Positions 29,155 to 43,127 of a stretch of DNA of 64,000 bases are shown one piece after another. The stretch's first letter is position 1; the number at the start of each line of letters is the position of its first letter. This DNA is from Sisyra terminalis. Lineage: Eukaryota; Arthropoda; Insecta; Neuroptera; Sisyridae. The position numbers were made by a program, and so were the translations under genes. The DNA lies in contig OY292274.1 of NCBI GenBank assembly GCA_958496175.1, positions 14,343,689 through 14,407,688 on the forward strand. The letters are read 5' to 3'. The notes under the pieces were generated by a model, which saw nothing but the letters and a program-made list of their open reading frames with translations, searched no databases and was not told the DNA's origin.

Positions 29155-32100
29155 TTAAGAAATTAAAGAACGTAAAGAATTGGCGAGCTTTTGAGTTTTA
29201 TAATCACTGCGAAGTTGAATAAAACTGTGTAAAATTGAACGATCCAAATCAGCCTGAAAATAATACATTTTTTTTTATAAATATTACTGGTGACTCATTT
29301 AATACGTACAAGTTGTTCTCCATTGCAAACTTGTTGTAAATTTTCTGGTTTTACTAAGAGCAAATTGCATAGAGAATGCAGAGCATCAAATAAACGTTCC
29401 ACTAAGGGTCCTAACGGTCGAGCACATCTACGATATTCATTAACATCACATATTACACACATTGCTCCTAAACAGAAATACAATATAATAGATCCCTTGT
29501 TTTCAGTTATGTTTATAAAATTTATACTGTCTACCTGCTGAATTGTATTGGAATTGTAATAAATGATCATAAATAACTCGATGAAACCGTACTCCCAATT
29601 CTTCTAGAACAGCATTGACATTTTTACCATCCAAACTGCTTTTAATTTCGTTTACAATTCCATTAATGTATTGTACTACATTCAAACAAGCATGTGAGGC
29701 AACCGTGTCAAAATCATCAGTTTCTGGTTTAAAATCACTTTTTTTTTGCTCAATTTGCAAGTAAATTTTAACCCATCCAAAGGCAGAGCTTAAGGATCTA
29801 TCCAAACCAACAGCAAGTTTCCCTTCGATTTGATACAAAACGTTCTTTTTCTTTTGAAGACATTCATTATATTTTGGTGTCGAACTAAAATAAGATTTTT
29901 TTTTTTTTTTTGTTGTTAAACTAATTTCATTAAGGTTCAACGTTCAATCACAATTTTCAAAATATTTAATAAGAAAATCTATAAATAATATTTCTTTTCC
30001 AAAATCCATGTTCTCTTTGATGCTCTAAATAATTACAATTTACAAGTAATAAAATGACTGATATTTGGTTTTCTTTATTTTCAAATATAACTTACTCAAT
30101 CAATGGAATTATACTGTCGCTAAATAATTTTTCAAATAAATGGATTATCGTATTAACTTGACGAACAACTGTGAAGAAATATATTTTTGGAGGAGGTGCT
30201 CCTTTTCCGCTTTCCGCAATGGGGACGTTTTGTAATCCCAATTCCAAAGCATAATCAACATGTTCGTTCAACAGAGAGTTTACCAATAAATCGAATATAT
30301 GTGTTGCATTTGAAGCCACATCGTTCTTTTTTGAAAGCTACAAATTCAAAAATAAAAAGTTGGAAGTATGAGAGTCACAAAAAAAAATACCAATTGACAT
30401 CTCTGACAAGCTGATTTACATTCTTGCAGAATATTGATGGCTAATTCTTCGGATAAAAATGTTTCTCCACCATAATTCTCGATCTGTGCAATATTTATAT
30501 TGGCTCGAGTTCCTATTACAGCTTGTAAATCACGTCTTAAATCTTGAAAGCTGTAAGGAATAAGTTTTATATGTAATCATCTATAATTTGAATTAATAAA
30601 TTATCTTACCCTCCAGTTTGAATTTGTTTTTTCTGATGATTTTTGGACTCGTAATACTTTTGCAAGGAAACCATGCATTTTTCTTTCAACGATCGTAGTT
30701 CAACTCTAAATTATTTACAAGTGTAAAAATTAAAATTTAATTCAAGTAATCTTATTATTAAAAATTATACCATTATAGTCTGACTTTTGATTAAACTATC
30801 TTTAAGCGTCTAGAAAAAGTTTAAACGTACATATCCTACATGACCATATTAAAGTTTTTTTTTTAATATTAGGCATGATTTTACTACTGCTTCGCAGTTG
30901 ATGTCAACATAATTGAACTTTAATGACTGATACTTAATACTTATCAATTTTGATTTTCGACTTTAATTTCAATACATGGAAATAATTACAAGGGAACATT
31001 CAACATTAATTTACAGTGGTCGGCATTAGCTTACATCAAAAGTTAAATAATTAATAGGAAAAAATATACGTCTGCTTATTATGTATTATAATTTCTAAGC
31101 AACCTTCAAAATATTATCGTTTTTTATTATTATTTTAAAAAATAAAGAAAGAAAAATTTAGCATTAACACTATTTAGTCTTTACTTACCCAATATAATTG
31201 TCTAAATATTTCTGAAAAATATTATTAGTAAGTTTAATTAAAAAGTTGTCATCGGATCCTAAATTAAATTGTGACAAATCTTTGCATAGTTGATTTGTTC
31301 TAAAAAATAAAAATCATAGCTAACAGCAATTTTTAAAGATATTATTATGGTTTCTTACTTTAAATATAGTTCATATAAATTTCTCAAATACGCATCGGAA
31401 TTAGTTCTATCCGCCAGTTTAGCACTTATATGATTTTGTAACTTTAAGTGAAATATATTTAAAATAAACTTTGCCATTACTTGTTCTGGATTTGAAAACA
31501 CTAGAGTCATTAATGCATGGTTACGCTGACATAACGGAATCAGTCCAGTAAAAATATCTTTACCACCAAATGATCCCTAAAATAAATGTTTTCAGTTTCA
31601 TTGAATTGCATTTTTTTTGTTCGCATACCATCTGACTTTGTTCAATAAAGGCATCAACGCATTGAGAATATCCTTTAAATTGAGACAAAACAGTAGCAAA
31701 TTCCTTCATTTTTGTTGTGTCTCCTATTGATTGAGCCGAAACAAATTCTCCGATAAGCGCTCGTTCAATCTCATCATACTTACGATCAATTTTTTTTTTA
31801 GCTTGTTCAAATCTATATGAGAAAAACACGAAAAAATAAATAACTACTTCCCAAAAATTATGAAAAGTTTGCAGTGAAATACATTTGATTCGAAACATAA
31901 ATTTTAAGTATTAATAATAATAATAGATTGACATTCAATTTACTTAGCACTTGGCAGCTCCTGAACGATTAAATGGAGTTTTTGGATAACATCGGCGGCC
32001 TCATTTAGCTAAAATATATTCTAAAATATGTTTTAAGTTCATTAAAGTTTACATAAAAAACCAACCAAGTCTTTATTCGTAAATAAATCATTATTGACGG

Positions 32101-32898
32101 ATTCGTTTTCAATAAAAGCTGATAAGTACTGCATAAGTCGTTGGGCTTCAACAGCTCTGGCCCTTGGTCCATTCACACTATCTAATTGTTCTCCTAAATG
32201 AATAACTTTTGTAACAACACTGTTGATTTTCTCATCTAATTCAGCAAAAGTAAAAATGGCAGACTGAAAAAATATTGTTTATAAAATAAATATGCGGTGA
32301 TCATAAAGAAAGTATTACTTTGTTTCGTTCCTGTAAAGTTTGTATTTGCTGAATGTAAATTTGTTCTTCTTCTCGTACTTCACTTTCAAGCCGATCACAT
32401 TTCTTTCTTTGACGTTCTCGTAATATTTCTAAATCTCTTTAAAAAACATACTTCATTAGAACCATTTGATCATTTTATTAATGAGAAATTAGTTGTGATA
32501 ATAGTGACATTGAATTCATGGGAATGATATAAGTTTTTGTTACTACGAATTTGAAAAGCTGAATTTCAAAATTTTAAGTTATATTAAATGTTTTACATTT
32601 AAACTGTATAACTTATACCAACTTATACAATTTAAGTTTGGTGTACAAGTTTAGTATACATAGCATAGTTTTAATATTATTTACTTAATAGCTTGCGTAA
32701 ATGTATCATGAAGAAATGTTGGATCAAACTCTTCATTTCCATCTTTTCTGGTTTCTGATATTGTCCTCCAAGCTAGACGTTCAATAAATTCCTCGGGATT
32801 AAAAGGTTCCTTAAAGAATAACTTTTAGTTACAAATAATTGAGTTATTCAAATAATTGTTACTTGTTCCAATTCTTTAGCATATTGATTGAGCATCAT
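29155..32898 (-). CDS. EXOC5: Exocyst complex component 5 (Sec10), 14 exons, 719 aa
   Basis: Sec10 is one of eight exocyst subunits that tether post-Golgi vesicles to the plasma membrane. Exons (minus): 32898-32863, 32809-32685, 32436-32319, 32263-32066, 32008-31944, 31812-31629, 31576-31359, 31299-31189, 30705-30610, 30550-30391, 30337-30096, 29884-29535, 29467-29310, 29253-29155. Every junction keeps phase. Recognisable family segments are EEFIERLAWRT near the N-terminus, GPRARAVEAQRLM, AADVIQKLHLIVQELP, FKGYSQCVDAFIEQSQ, YYESKNHQKKQIQTGG, NEHVDYALELGLQ, LDGKNV, ELGVRFHRVIYDHL and HSLCNLLLVKPENL. The alpha-helical rod with a coiled-coil-like start (exons 2-4) is as expected. Two adjacent Met codons open the frame and I used the first. 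Length matches animal orthologues (about 710). It is divergent from RBM25. Confidence 0.95.
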
Positions 32899-33943
32899 TT
32901 TTAAAACCGATTTTGTACTATAATTTTAATATTATACAAAAACTATACACTTTAAAATACCCGTTTGTAAGAAATGTAAGATGTTTATTTAAATATCACT
33001 TAAAACTGCCAAAAGCTTTAATTTGACAACTCGGCTGTCATTGGACATTTGCAATGTGTATATTGTTCGAATCAGTCTGAAGCAGTCTGAAGATATATAC
33101 GAATTTCTTCTGGATACGTCACGTGGCGCATGAGACCACCTGTGTATTTTATAAACCTTGGTCAACCTTGGTGCTGATGAACGCACATAAAATATACCAA
33201 GTTATACTTCGCTAGTATTTTTTTTTTGATAATAAGGGTATACACAACACTTGTATTATACTTGCTTCAGTTAACCACACGTACATTTTCTAATGAAACC
33301 GATAGATGAAAGAAATAACGACGGCATCTTGAAATAGATTTTCAAATTTGGAGCCATTTGGAGCACAGACTTGTACAATAACCTTCTATTTGCTTCTATT
33401 CACTTCTATTTCATTAAAAACATTAAAAACGATTGAAAGTTGCAATGTTTTAGTAACCATGAGTAGAAAATGTTGAAAGTAACAAGTCCATGCAAGTCCA
33501 TGATAAGTTGGCTGATGATGGCTGTCCTGTAACCCCTGTAACATATTAATAAATTTAGTCAATATAAATGAAAATAGTGAAGTGAAAAAAATTAAATTAT
33601 AATTATTATTTCGTTTATTGTTGATAAAATATGAATTCAATATATTTTTAAAGTTGCTAAGTTGAATTGACAATTGTACAAAACGTTTGTAAGTTGTCAA
33701 TAACATTGTGTACTATTATCCTTTTACTGAATTCTGTTGAGTTCCAACTTATTGGTTCCTCAATTTTGGGTACGATTTTTTTCCTTTTTTATTAAGTAAT
33801 AAATAGTTTTATTTTAGTACTTACATTTACGTATGTTAGTAGTAGTATTGATTTGATTAATGCTTGAGAGCATTCCTATGTTTTGTCATTTGGAAAGGTT
33901 TCTTGCATTTGATTGTAATTTTGCTTTTAGAATTTACTTAAAA
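32899..33943. promoter_or_regulatory. Divergent intergenic region between EXOC5 and RBM25
   Basis: The start codons are 1,045 bp apart and face away from each other. A splice acceptor (TTTGCTTTTAG) 14 nt before the RBM25 start means an RBM25 5' UTR exon probably lies in this interval. Short tandem copies are visible, such as CAGTCTGAAG twice at about 33,073-33,093 and AACCTTGGT at 33,152-33,171. No TATA box stands out. Open frames 33386-33706 and 32989-33186 on the minus strand are unsupported. Confidence 0.45.
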
Positions 33944-36900
33944 ATGTCATATCCGGGAAGACCTTCAATTATTCCTGTTCCTCCTCAAATGACATACGTA
34001 CCTTTGACTGGACCTCCTCCGGCACTTCTTCAACCCGTAATGCCATTGCAACATGTAAGTATTAGTATCATTTGATAACTATTTAAACTAGTTGAGAGGA
34101 TTTTTAGATGATGCCCGTAACGGTACAAGCGCCTCCACAACTTCGAAATTTTCGTTCTCAAACGCAAATCGGAGCAGCGCCAGTTCGGAATTCAATTCCA
34201 CCACAACCCCAATTAAAAGCTGATGGTCCACCTGTCACCGTTTTCATAGGTAAATTCATTTTACATTGACAATACGAAAAAAATCGAATACAATGTAATT
34301 GTTAAGGAAATATCACTGAAAAAGCTCCCGATACAATGATTCGACAAATTTTGGCCGCCTGCGGTCCCGTTATTAGCTGGAAACGAGTACAAGCATTCGG
34401 ATTTTGCGAGTTAGCCGGCCCCGAAGCAGGTCTCCGAGCAGTACGTCTATTACATGATCGACTAGTCGGTGAAAAAAGACTGGTTGCCAAAGTTGACGCC
34501 AAAACTAAAACCGTTCTTGACGAATATAAAAGTAACAATTGAAATCGACAAGATAATTACTGAAATGAAACGTATTCGCCAACTATTCTTCTTTTAGATG
34601 AACGTAGAAAAAAAATACTGGGTGATGCGGCAGAAGGATCGCCTTTGCAAGACGAAAAAGTTAGCATAGAAGATGAGAATTACTTGGATGATGAAATGCG
34701 AGAAATCGATAAACAATCAATTGATAGAATAAAAGCCGTGATCGAAGAACACCAAGAGGAAATGAATAATTATGAAGTGCATCTTCAAGGTAACAATGTA
34801 AATCAATAACATTTTAAAACTTTTATTTTATTAATTTTTTTCTAGAAGAACAAATAGAAAAGCGAAAAAAAATTTTAGACGAAGCAGACATAGAAGAAGG
34901 AAAACGAGATTTGATTACGAGAGAAATCGGAAAATTTAGAGAAATAATGAAGGTATATATGTACTTATATAGATATAAATATAAGTTTATTAAGAGAGGC
35001 ATTTTATATAAAGAGGAAAAAGGAAAATAAAAACATAGTTAAATTTTGAAGTTAATTTATCTTTGACTCAAATATCTTTCTTGTTCAAGATTCTGTTCTT
35101 CTTAAGAAATTAATTATAATCTATTTAGAATTTGAATTGGAATTAAACATTTCAAATTGTATTTTTTTTTCTAAATACAAAATGTTTTTTTACAAATGTA
35201 AGGGTTATATATTGAAAGTTGTTGAATTAAATTTAAATCAGTTTAGGAAATAAATGAAAGTACAATATGTGTATGTATAGTCACGAAGTGTAAATGATAG
35301 GACAACGAACACTATAGTGCAAATTCGTCCACGAATTGGAGGAACTGTGCAGAGGACTCTAGAAAATTATTTTTTTAAATATAAGTATAGTTAAATAATA
35401 ATGAACTTATATTATATTAAAGGTATTAACGCAGATGGACCTGAATGTAATTTAATTAATAATTTTGTAGGTCGTATGATTCAAGTTCTTTATTTATTTC
35501 ATAATTACAACTTTTTTCTAATGTTTTTGGGTGTCATTATCAGGTAATGATTATTTTGTGCATTGTAAACAAATTTCATATAAGGTGTTTGTTTTAAATA
35601 ACTTGTCGTTAAGAATGTTAGTTGGATCTCATTTGTGGGTTTTATATATTTCATATTCTATAAATAAATAAAGAATTTGAGTCATACGACATACATAATT
35701 ATTCATTAGTTGTAACTCTGAAATAATAAATAAATTATTTTTCAATCTTAAAATGAATGTAATGTTTTAGCAGCTTTGGCTTCAATTTGAAGAACAATAA
35801 CAAAAAAGCAAACAACGATTAACAATTCAGTACGTACGTTAAGTTGGTCAAGCTTTTTTGCGATAATGCGCTGCTTGTGGGCGAAAAAATAACTAAGCCA
35901 AGTTCGAATTTTTGAGGACACAAGAACTAACATATTGTCTATTTCATTCGTTCTCCTACTATTTATTATTCGTGGTATAGTATTAAGTATTGTATTTGGT
36001 TTGTGAAATACAAAATAAGTAAAAATTTTCGACGCCATTTCACCAATCTAAAGTATATTTTTTCTTTGGTCTTGGTATATCATAGAAGTGAATCGACTCT
36101 TGCTTAAACAAGCATAACAAATTGACCCCACAGATTTATATAACTCTTAATAGGCAATTAATCATTTGGAGGATCATTTTCTAATTAGAAACACAATTGA
36201 ATCAACTGTAAACGAAATTTACTTTATGACCACTTTTCAAGAAATGTCACTGTTGTTGATACTAACTTAGTGTTTTCGTTAAAACCGTTTAGAAACAAGA
36301 ACAAGAAAAAGAAGTTTCAAGGCGACAAAGGGAGAAAGAACGCGGCGACGATTCTAAAGACCGAGACAGTATTGAAAGAGATCGTGATGAGATCAAAAGT
36401 AGCCGAAAACGTTCTCGATCTAGGTATGAATGAAACGATCAATTAAAAACATGTCTCAAATTTCATTTTTTTTTTCTCAGGTCTCGCGATCGAGAACGTG
36501 AGCGTGAACGCGAACGCGAACGAGAACGAGAACGGGAACGTGAACGTGAGCGTGAACGCGATCGGGAAAGAGAACGCGAACGTGAACGTGACCGTGATCG
36601 TGAGGAAAGGAACAAAAGCAACAAGGAAGTACAGAAAGAGAAAGAAATGGAGGAAGAAGCAAAAGAAAAGAAAAAAGCAGAGCGGCGAGCGAGAGAAAAA
36701 GAAGCGGCATATCAAGAACGATTACGGTACGTAATTATTTTTATGTAGGTATCATCGGTACCATCCTTTTCGCCGTTTTAAACAAAAAGATTATGTTATT
36801 TTCCTATTTCTGCTGTTTTTACTTACAAGGATATTATTATGTCTTATGAAATGCAAAAAGGGTGAGGGCTAAAAATTACCTTCGGTAATTTATGATTGGT

Positions 36901-38108
36901 TCCTAGTGAATATTTTCAATAACTTAGGATTTGTCGAATAAAGATATGCCTACATTTGTACGGATTGGATGAATGCATCTGAGGAACGGAACGGTTTTTA
37001 TTGTATTTTAAATAGAATTACGTACATTGATTTGCATTCAACGAAATTTCGTGTTGCATTTAAAAGAGAATCCGTTATATCTGATCCGCATAAGTTAGTC
37101 TGTACCTTTAACCAACACATCCAATGTAAGAGATATGTTTCCCCAAATGAAAAATAAAAACCTTGGTTTTGTAGACAATGGGAGACTCGTGAACGAAGAA
37201 AAGCAAAAGAAAATGACAAGGAACGAGAGAAAGAACGTTTAAAGGAAGAGGAACGTGAAAGAGATGCTAAGCGATTGAAAGAATTTTTAGAAGACTATGA
37301 TGATGAACGAGACGATGCGAAATATTACAAGTTAGTATTTGTTGTTAAGTCTTTTATCCTTTAGAAGAACAAAAATAAAATAAATAACTTGAATATTTTT
37401 GTGTAATATTCAATATATTTGGGACTTGATTGGTTAGAAACGTTTTGAAGACCCTGCATTAGTGTTTACCATTCATCTAACAAATTCTCTTTAAATTTAC
37501 AAAATGATTGCAACAATTGTAGCTGTGACTTAAAATTTTTTCTATTGTTTCTGTCAAAAAAAAAAAAATATAAAAAAACACTAATGCAGAATCGAATAAA
37601 TTCAGAGGAAATTCTGAATTTGTTTAATGTAATTAATCATTTTTCTAGAAAATGTCAGAACATATTAGAACTATGCCGTCCGTTGGTAAGATGTTTTAAT
37701 ATTTTTAATTCTTATTTTTATCTTTTAATCAGAGTAATATTTTATATGTAGCGTAAGTATTTTCATAATTTGATTATAGTTCATTCGTGTACGTAAATAT
37801 ACAAGATTCGAAAGCAAAATATTTTGTTAAGTGAAAAAAAATCGTGTATAAACGGAGAGTTCCCAAATTGTAAAACGCTTAAACGATTATTAGCATGATG
37901 TGCAAGTTGCACTGTTCTATTTAATATTGATAAAGAGGCAAATTAAATAAAATATGAGTGATTTAAAAAGAAAAACATTTTAAAATATATATTCATGCTG
38001 ACTAAAGAACGACTTGGTGTGAGTATTTTTTTGTGTTTCATTTAGTATGTAAGGTCATTTTCATCTTTAGTATCATAGCTTTGCAAATATATATATATAT
38101 ATAATTTA

Positions 38109-38161
<53 letters not shown>

Positions 38162-41100
38162 AATGACAATGAAAACACTTTTCCAACAATGAAAAATAAT
38201 TTATCGGCAATTTAAGGTGCGTTACAACAAATTTAGAAATATATTTTTTATAGAATATACATATACTTAGAACAATAGAAATATGATTTTAAAAATCTAA
38301 CTATTTGTCGAGAATATTAATTTTATCATTTATTTATATCAAAATAATGTTTTTTATTTATATTCCCCACTTTTATTCCCCATTTTTAATTAATTGTAAT
38401 GACTATAAATGACTTTTCTTCTCGACTCGAATTCGATTATCAAAGTTATGGGCACAAATGACATATTTGTAACTACTGTTAGTGAATTTTACCTTAGTCC
38501 TAAGGGGATCAAAGGTAGTGGAAAACTAATATTCTATATGACAGAAAAAGAATAATGTTTGATTTAAATCCATTAGATATGATATTTGAATTTGTGCCTC
38601 GATATTTAGATGAAATAAAAAAAAATATTTTTCATAATCTATCGATTTTGGGATTATGTAGTTCTATTTTTGATCGAAGTGGTTCAAAAATTTGCAAAAT
38701 GAATGCATTTTCCCAGATGTACAATTTTGTAGTATTTTTTATAATGGATCATGTCCCGTTTAGAACCGCCAAATCTAACAACGTTGCATCATTTACTTTG
38801 TTTTTTATTCTATTCGCGATTTTTTTAATAATATAAAAGACCACTGATATGATTATCGATTATCTCATACAACAAATATTTTTCCGTTTTTTTTTTATTA
38901 TAAAATTTTTCAAAACGAATTACGAATTATTGGCTTTTGGAAAATATCTTTGAAAGTGTTTTCATTTCAATGAAGATAAAAAAGAAAAGAGCAACAATAG
39001 TTTTAATTTTATCATTAAAATAAGTAAGTTATTATGGATAAATTGAGACAAATACTTGTAACTACTTTGCTTAAAGTGACGTCAATATAACTTTTTGTCT
39101 TCAAACAGCTATTTTACGTAGCCAAAAAATAATGTTTAAATAAGCCGTTAATTTTAAATCTGAATCGCAAGAAATTGCCGAAATCAATTGTTAATATGAA
39201 ATATGTTTAATTTTCAAGTATGGTGCAATATATTCATTATATGCAAATGGCTTGTTTGAATGAAATGTTGAAACTCTATCTTAATTACAACAGTTGGTTG
39301 AAATTTGTTTAGAGCAAATAAATGTATAGTTTAATTTATTGGTATACTGTTGAACGTTGGAGCTGCTTAAAGAAATATACTTTATAAAGTATTTTAAATT
39401 AAATGAACGTTTCGCTTTTATTGTATAAATTTATTTAAAAGTAATACGAATAATAGAAATAGATTAAACATATCTTATTTTTATATAGAGTGTTTCGGGT
39501 GAGTGGAGACAAAAAATAATAGCAATTTTATAATGAATATTCAACAAAAAAAGTTTTTATAAAACGATAGTTCATTTCTTTCATTTTGTTTTGATAACGT
39601 CTCCATCACAGATAATATTAAGAGCGGGAAACATAAATTTTTCTAATGTTCATTATTGGTGTTTTTCGACCGTACATACGTGGCTTAGCAGAGTGCAATC
39701 GGGAAACATCAGATAAAGTTATCACCATATGACGTCATTATCATTATTTTTATGTTTAGCCAGCCTAGGCTGGTTGTAGGCTGCAACTTGAGCAGTTCAT
39801 GTCTTGTATATTGATCTAAGAATTAAATTGATTCGAATTTGATATTATTTTATATTTTATCGATACTTATTGGAAACGTTCTATATAATATTTTATATGA
39901 TTTATATTTTATATTTATCTGATAAGGGAAGAATTTTGGGAAGAATAAAAGAGTGAGAAGAGAAAATTGAGTTGGAGTTTCAATTTGGGGAGTTGTTCAA
40001 TATGTGAAGCCATTTATCATTCATGGGTTATTAGTTAATGAGGTTGTGTGATTTATTAATTGATGTAGTTGTATCATATTATGATTAAAAATGTATATTT
40101 GCTCTGAATGCATCGATATGTGTTAAAACTATGCTACAGGCTGCAAACCACTTCTATCTCTCTATCTCTCAGTCATAAATGATTAAATTCGCTGACCAAT
40201 TTGAATGGGTGAAAATTGGCAATGATGGATCACAACTGTAACACTTTGGTGAGAAATTCAACACACATTTCTGACAAGTAATATAAAATACAAAAGAAAT
40301 AATTTTCACTTTTACCAATTGTAACAATTTGATCTAAAATGACATGAAGAATATACATATGAGGAGATTCATTGCTTTTTGTTATTTGCTGCTCCTAAAA
40401 AGGAGACGGCTTTGAATGAAAATTGAAAGAGGCTAAGCTTTTCTCAAAACGTGTCAGTTTCAATTTTTCATTGCAAATTCATAACGACGCCGAGTCATAT
40501 TTATATTCTCATGTGAATCGTTGGTAGAAGAAAACACCTTTTTTTTTTCTTCCTTAAGATTAAGATCAAATATAGACTTACTTAACAAGTTAACGTTTAT
40601 ACGTAAAATCAATAATATTTTATACTTCTCTAGGTTTAAATAGTTGCGTTTTTAACTCGACGACATTGTTGAAAATCGCTAAAGTATTATTCTTCTTACA
40701 GAGGCCGAGAAATGCAACGTAGATTGGCGGAACGTGTGAAGGAAGCCGATGCCGATACAAGAGATAGAGTTAAAGAAAAAGAAGAGTTGGATGAATTAAA
40801 AGAAAAGATATTTAGTGGTTCGCATGAAGATCCCGACGCAGAATTTGAAAAGGTTACGGCAATATTGTGACAATTTGAAACCATACGTAAACGCATTGAT
40901 TGGCATTGTTTAACTTTTCTGCAATCATGCAAAATATTGAGGAATTTTATATTAATCATTTATCTATTTTTCTATGATAACATAATGTTTCAATTAAATA
41001 TATTGTGATAGCAATATAACAAACGAATGTTATGGTAGATTGATTTTTGTCAAGTTTGTCATTGATTACAGAAAACAGACAGACAGACAGACATATGAAA

Positions 41101-42725
41101 TTACATACAATATGTTTTTATTTTATGATTTTTATTTTCATTTTAGATTCGTAAAGAGCGTGAAGAGTTGTACAAGCCCAAGTTGTTGATCGATGTAAAT
41201 CTGGAACAAAGTAAGCAACGGGAACGGGAAAAGGAACGTGAGTTGCAGCGACAATTGGCGCGGCAACGGGAAGCACAACGTGAGGCAGAGCGTGAGCGAG
41301 ACAGACAGCGGGATAAGCAGGAACGCGAGCGTTATGTTTTGGCTCAGGCCGCCCAAGAGTTGGCGGCTGTCGAGGCCGAACCAATCGAAAGTGACTCGGA
41401 CATGGATAATCAAAACTATGACGATGGTGGCCATACTCCAGAACCCATAAAACCTTTAAAACACGATCGACATGTATATACCCTTTTTCATTTTATTTCT
41501 CAAAAAATAATAATACAATTAGAGATCATTTTTAACAACTCATGAATCACTAGCTAGTACAAGTTGCCAAATGCTACTTTCTATTTAAACTTAAATTATA
41601 ACTATGTATACTACCATAAAAGCAAATACATTAACATCAATACTTTTTCTGAAAGTATCAACATTTTCAAAATGTTTATACTGTAATGAGATTAACACGT
41701 TAGTGTATATATTTTCGGCCAGTAACATAATAATAACATATGTTTTAGAATTAGAACAAACTAAATTACGTAGGCATATAAATATAGTTCTTGTGTTATC
41801 AACTAATGTACATAGACATTTTCTTTATAATGTAAATTATTACACACTCGTTTAACTTGCTATTTTAATGTATTTAGTGGGCGCACGGTCATCCTCCCGA
41901 CGAAGATACCAGAATGTCAGTAATATCTTCATATAATGAAAATTCTCTCGATGAACACTCGACTCCTGTTTCAAATTTCAATTCCCATGGTACATTCAAT
42001 TCGGTTGTTCCGGTTGGCGAGAAAATGCTTACGAAACCAATTACATTTTCTCCTAATCAAAATTTGATTAAAGATAAGAAAAAGAAAATGGATTTGAAAG
42101 AAGTATTCAATACAGACGATGATGACGAATCCAATCTTATACATACGAGAAAGCGTAAACTAGTGCCATTGGGTAAGTTAACGTTTAATAATTCATTATA
42201 CTTTTCTTGCTATATATTATTTATTTATGACTTATAATGATGTTAGATTATAATGATGACAAAAAAGTTAAAAAAGACAAACAAAACGAAAGTAAAAAGA
42301 TTGAAGACAATGCTAAATTGCAAGATGAAAAACGAAAACACATAAAGGCGTTGATTGACAAAATTCCTACCGAAAAAAATGCATTGTTTGCATTTCAATT
42401 GGATTGGTCGGCTATTGATAGTAACTTGATGGAAAAGAGAATACGTCCCTGGATTAATAAAAAAATTATTGAATATATTGGAGAGCCAGAACCAACTCTG
42501 GTTGATTTTATTTGCTCAAAAGTGCTAGCCGGATCACAGCCACAAGGAATTCTGGATGATGTACAAATGGTAATTAAACGTATAACTTTTTTGTATTTCA
42601 TTTCTTTATAATTTTTCGTATTTCTTTTGTAGGTACTTGATGAGGAAGCAGAGGTTTTTGTAGTGAAAATGTGGAGACTACTAATTTATGAAGTCGAAGC
42701 TAAGAAATTAGGTTTAGTTAAGTAA
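33944..42725 (+). CDS. RBM25: RNA-binding protein 25 (RRM + RE-rich + PWI splicing factor), 13 exons, 832 aa
   Basis: RBM25 (yeast Snu71 relative) is a U1 snRNP-associated nuclear factor that promotes 5' splice-site choice. Exons: 33944-34054, 34108-34249, 34307-34531, 34598-34789, 34846-34952, 36293-36423, 36481-36726, 37175-37330, 40702-40852, 41147-41473, 41878-42172, 42247-42569, 42633-42725; all junctions keep frame. Domain order is a Pro-rich N-terminus; an RRM at about residues 80-155 (TVFIGN, SWKRVQAFGFCEL); an Arg/Glu/Asp-rich, RS-like middle (about 260-610) for splicing complexes and nuclear speckles; KRKLVPLDYNDD; and a C-terminal PWI domain (about 720-832) with MEKRIRPWINKKIIEYIG and VKMWRLLIYE. 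Length fits animal orthologues. Introns 5 (1.3 kb) and 8 (3.4 kb) are the only large ones. Confidence 0.95.
36481..36620 (+). repeat. Coding GARCGN simple repeat for the RE tract of RBM25
   Basis: Near-perfect repetition of Arg-Glu codon pairs (cgtgaacgcgaacg-like) within exon 7, ending in Arg-Asp repeats. Because the repeat unit is six bases, several frames and both strands stay open here, producing spurious antisense open frames. Confidence 0.85.
37331..40701 (+). other. RBM25 intron 8 (3.4 kb)
   Basis: The donor is AA|GTTAGT and the acceptor is TTACAG|AGG. It holds an (AT)n microsatellite, a cAMP-response-element-like palindrome TGACGTCA at 39730-39737, and a 14-bp palindrome CCAGCCTAGGCTGG at 39760-39773. 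Open frame 38555-38836 has no recognisable domain. Confidence 0.8.
38087..38158. repeat. (AT)n microsatellite
   Basis: Two AT-dinucleotide runs, about 38087-38104 and 38113-38158, separated by a short ATTTATTTA spacer, inside RBM25 intron 8. Confidence 0.95.
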
Positions 42726-42769
42726 TTTTTTTAAATAATTACAATGTATTTTTGTTTATCAATGTAGGT

Positions 42770-42775
42770 AATAAA
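42770..42775 (+). terminator. Poly(A) signal of RBM25
   Basis: AATAAA 45 nt after the RBM25 stop codon. Confidence 0.65.
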
Positions 42776-43127
42776 TAATAAGTGGAAAAAATATATAGTA
42801 TTTATTTGATTATTTGCAAAAATCAACGAGATGTACCGGAGAATAAAAATAAATAATTATGGATTCTATGCATGTGTAAGAAATATTTTACTTAATTCAT
42901 TAAATGTTGGCTCGAAATTGAAGTTTATAACAATATAACTATTAGAGCAAGAACTTTGTTAACGATTTCCTGACAAGTTCAGTTTTTGGGTTGTATCTTT
43001 ATTCTACGACAGGTGCGATATGAAGATATGGATCATATATTTAAGATAGCTATTTAATAGATAAAAAATTACTGGTTAGATAAATCCTACACTCCTATTA
43101 GATATATCCGATATATCACTATTCTTA

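Noticed and set aside
29290..29541. Plus-strand open frame over EXOC5 exon 13
   Set aside because: It is the antisense shadow of a well-supported minus-strand exon.
34302..34538. Minus-strand open frame over RBM25 exon 3
   Set aside because: It is antisense to the RRM-coding exon, whose splice phases and family match are clear.
36443..36734. Open frames on both strands across the RBM25 RE tract
   Set aside because: They are shadows of a six-base coding repeat (Arg-Glu codons). Only the plus frame with splice-consistent phase belongs to RBM25.
41118..41450. Antisense and out-of-frame open frames over RBM25 exon 10
   Set aside because: Same cause: Arg/Glu-rich coding DNA keeps other frames open. 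No independent domain is seen.
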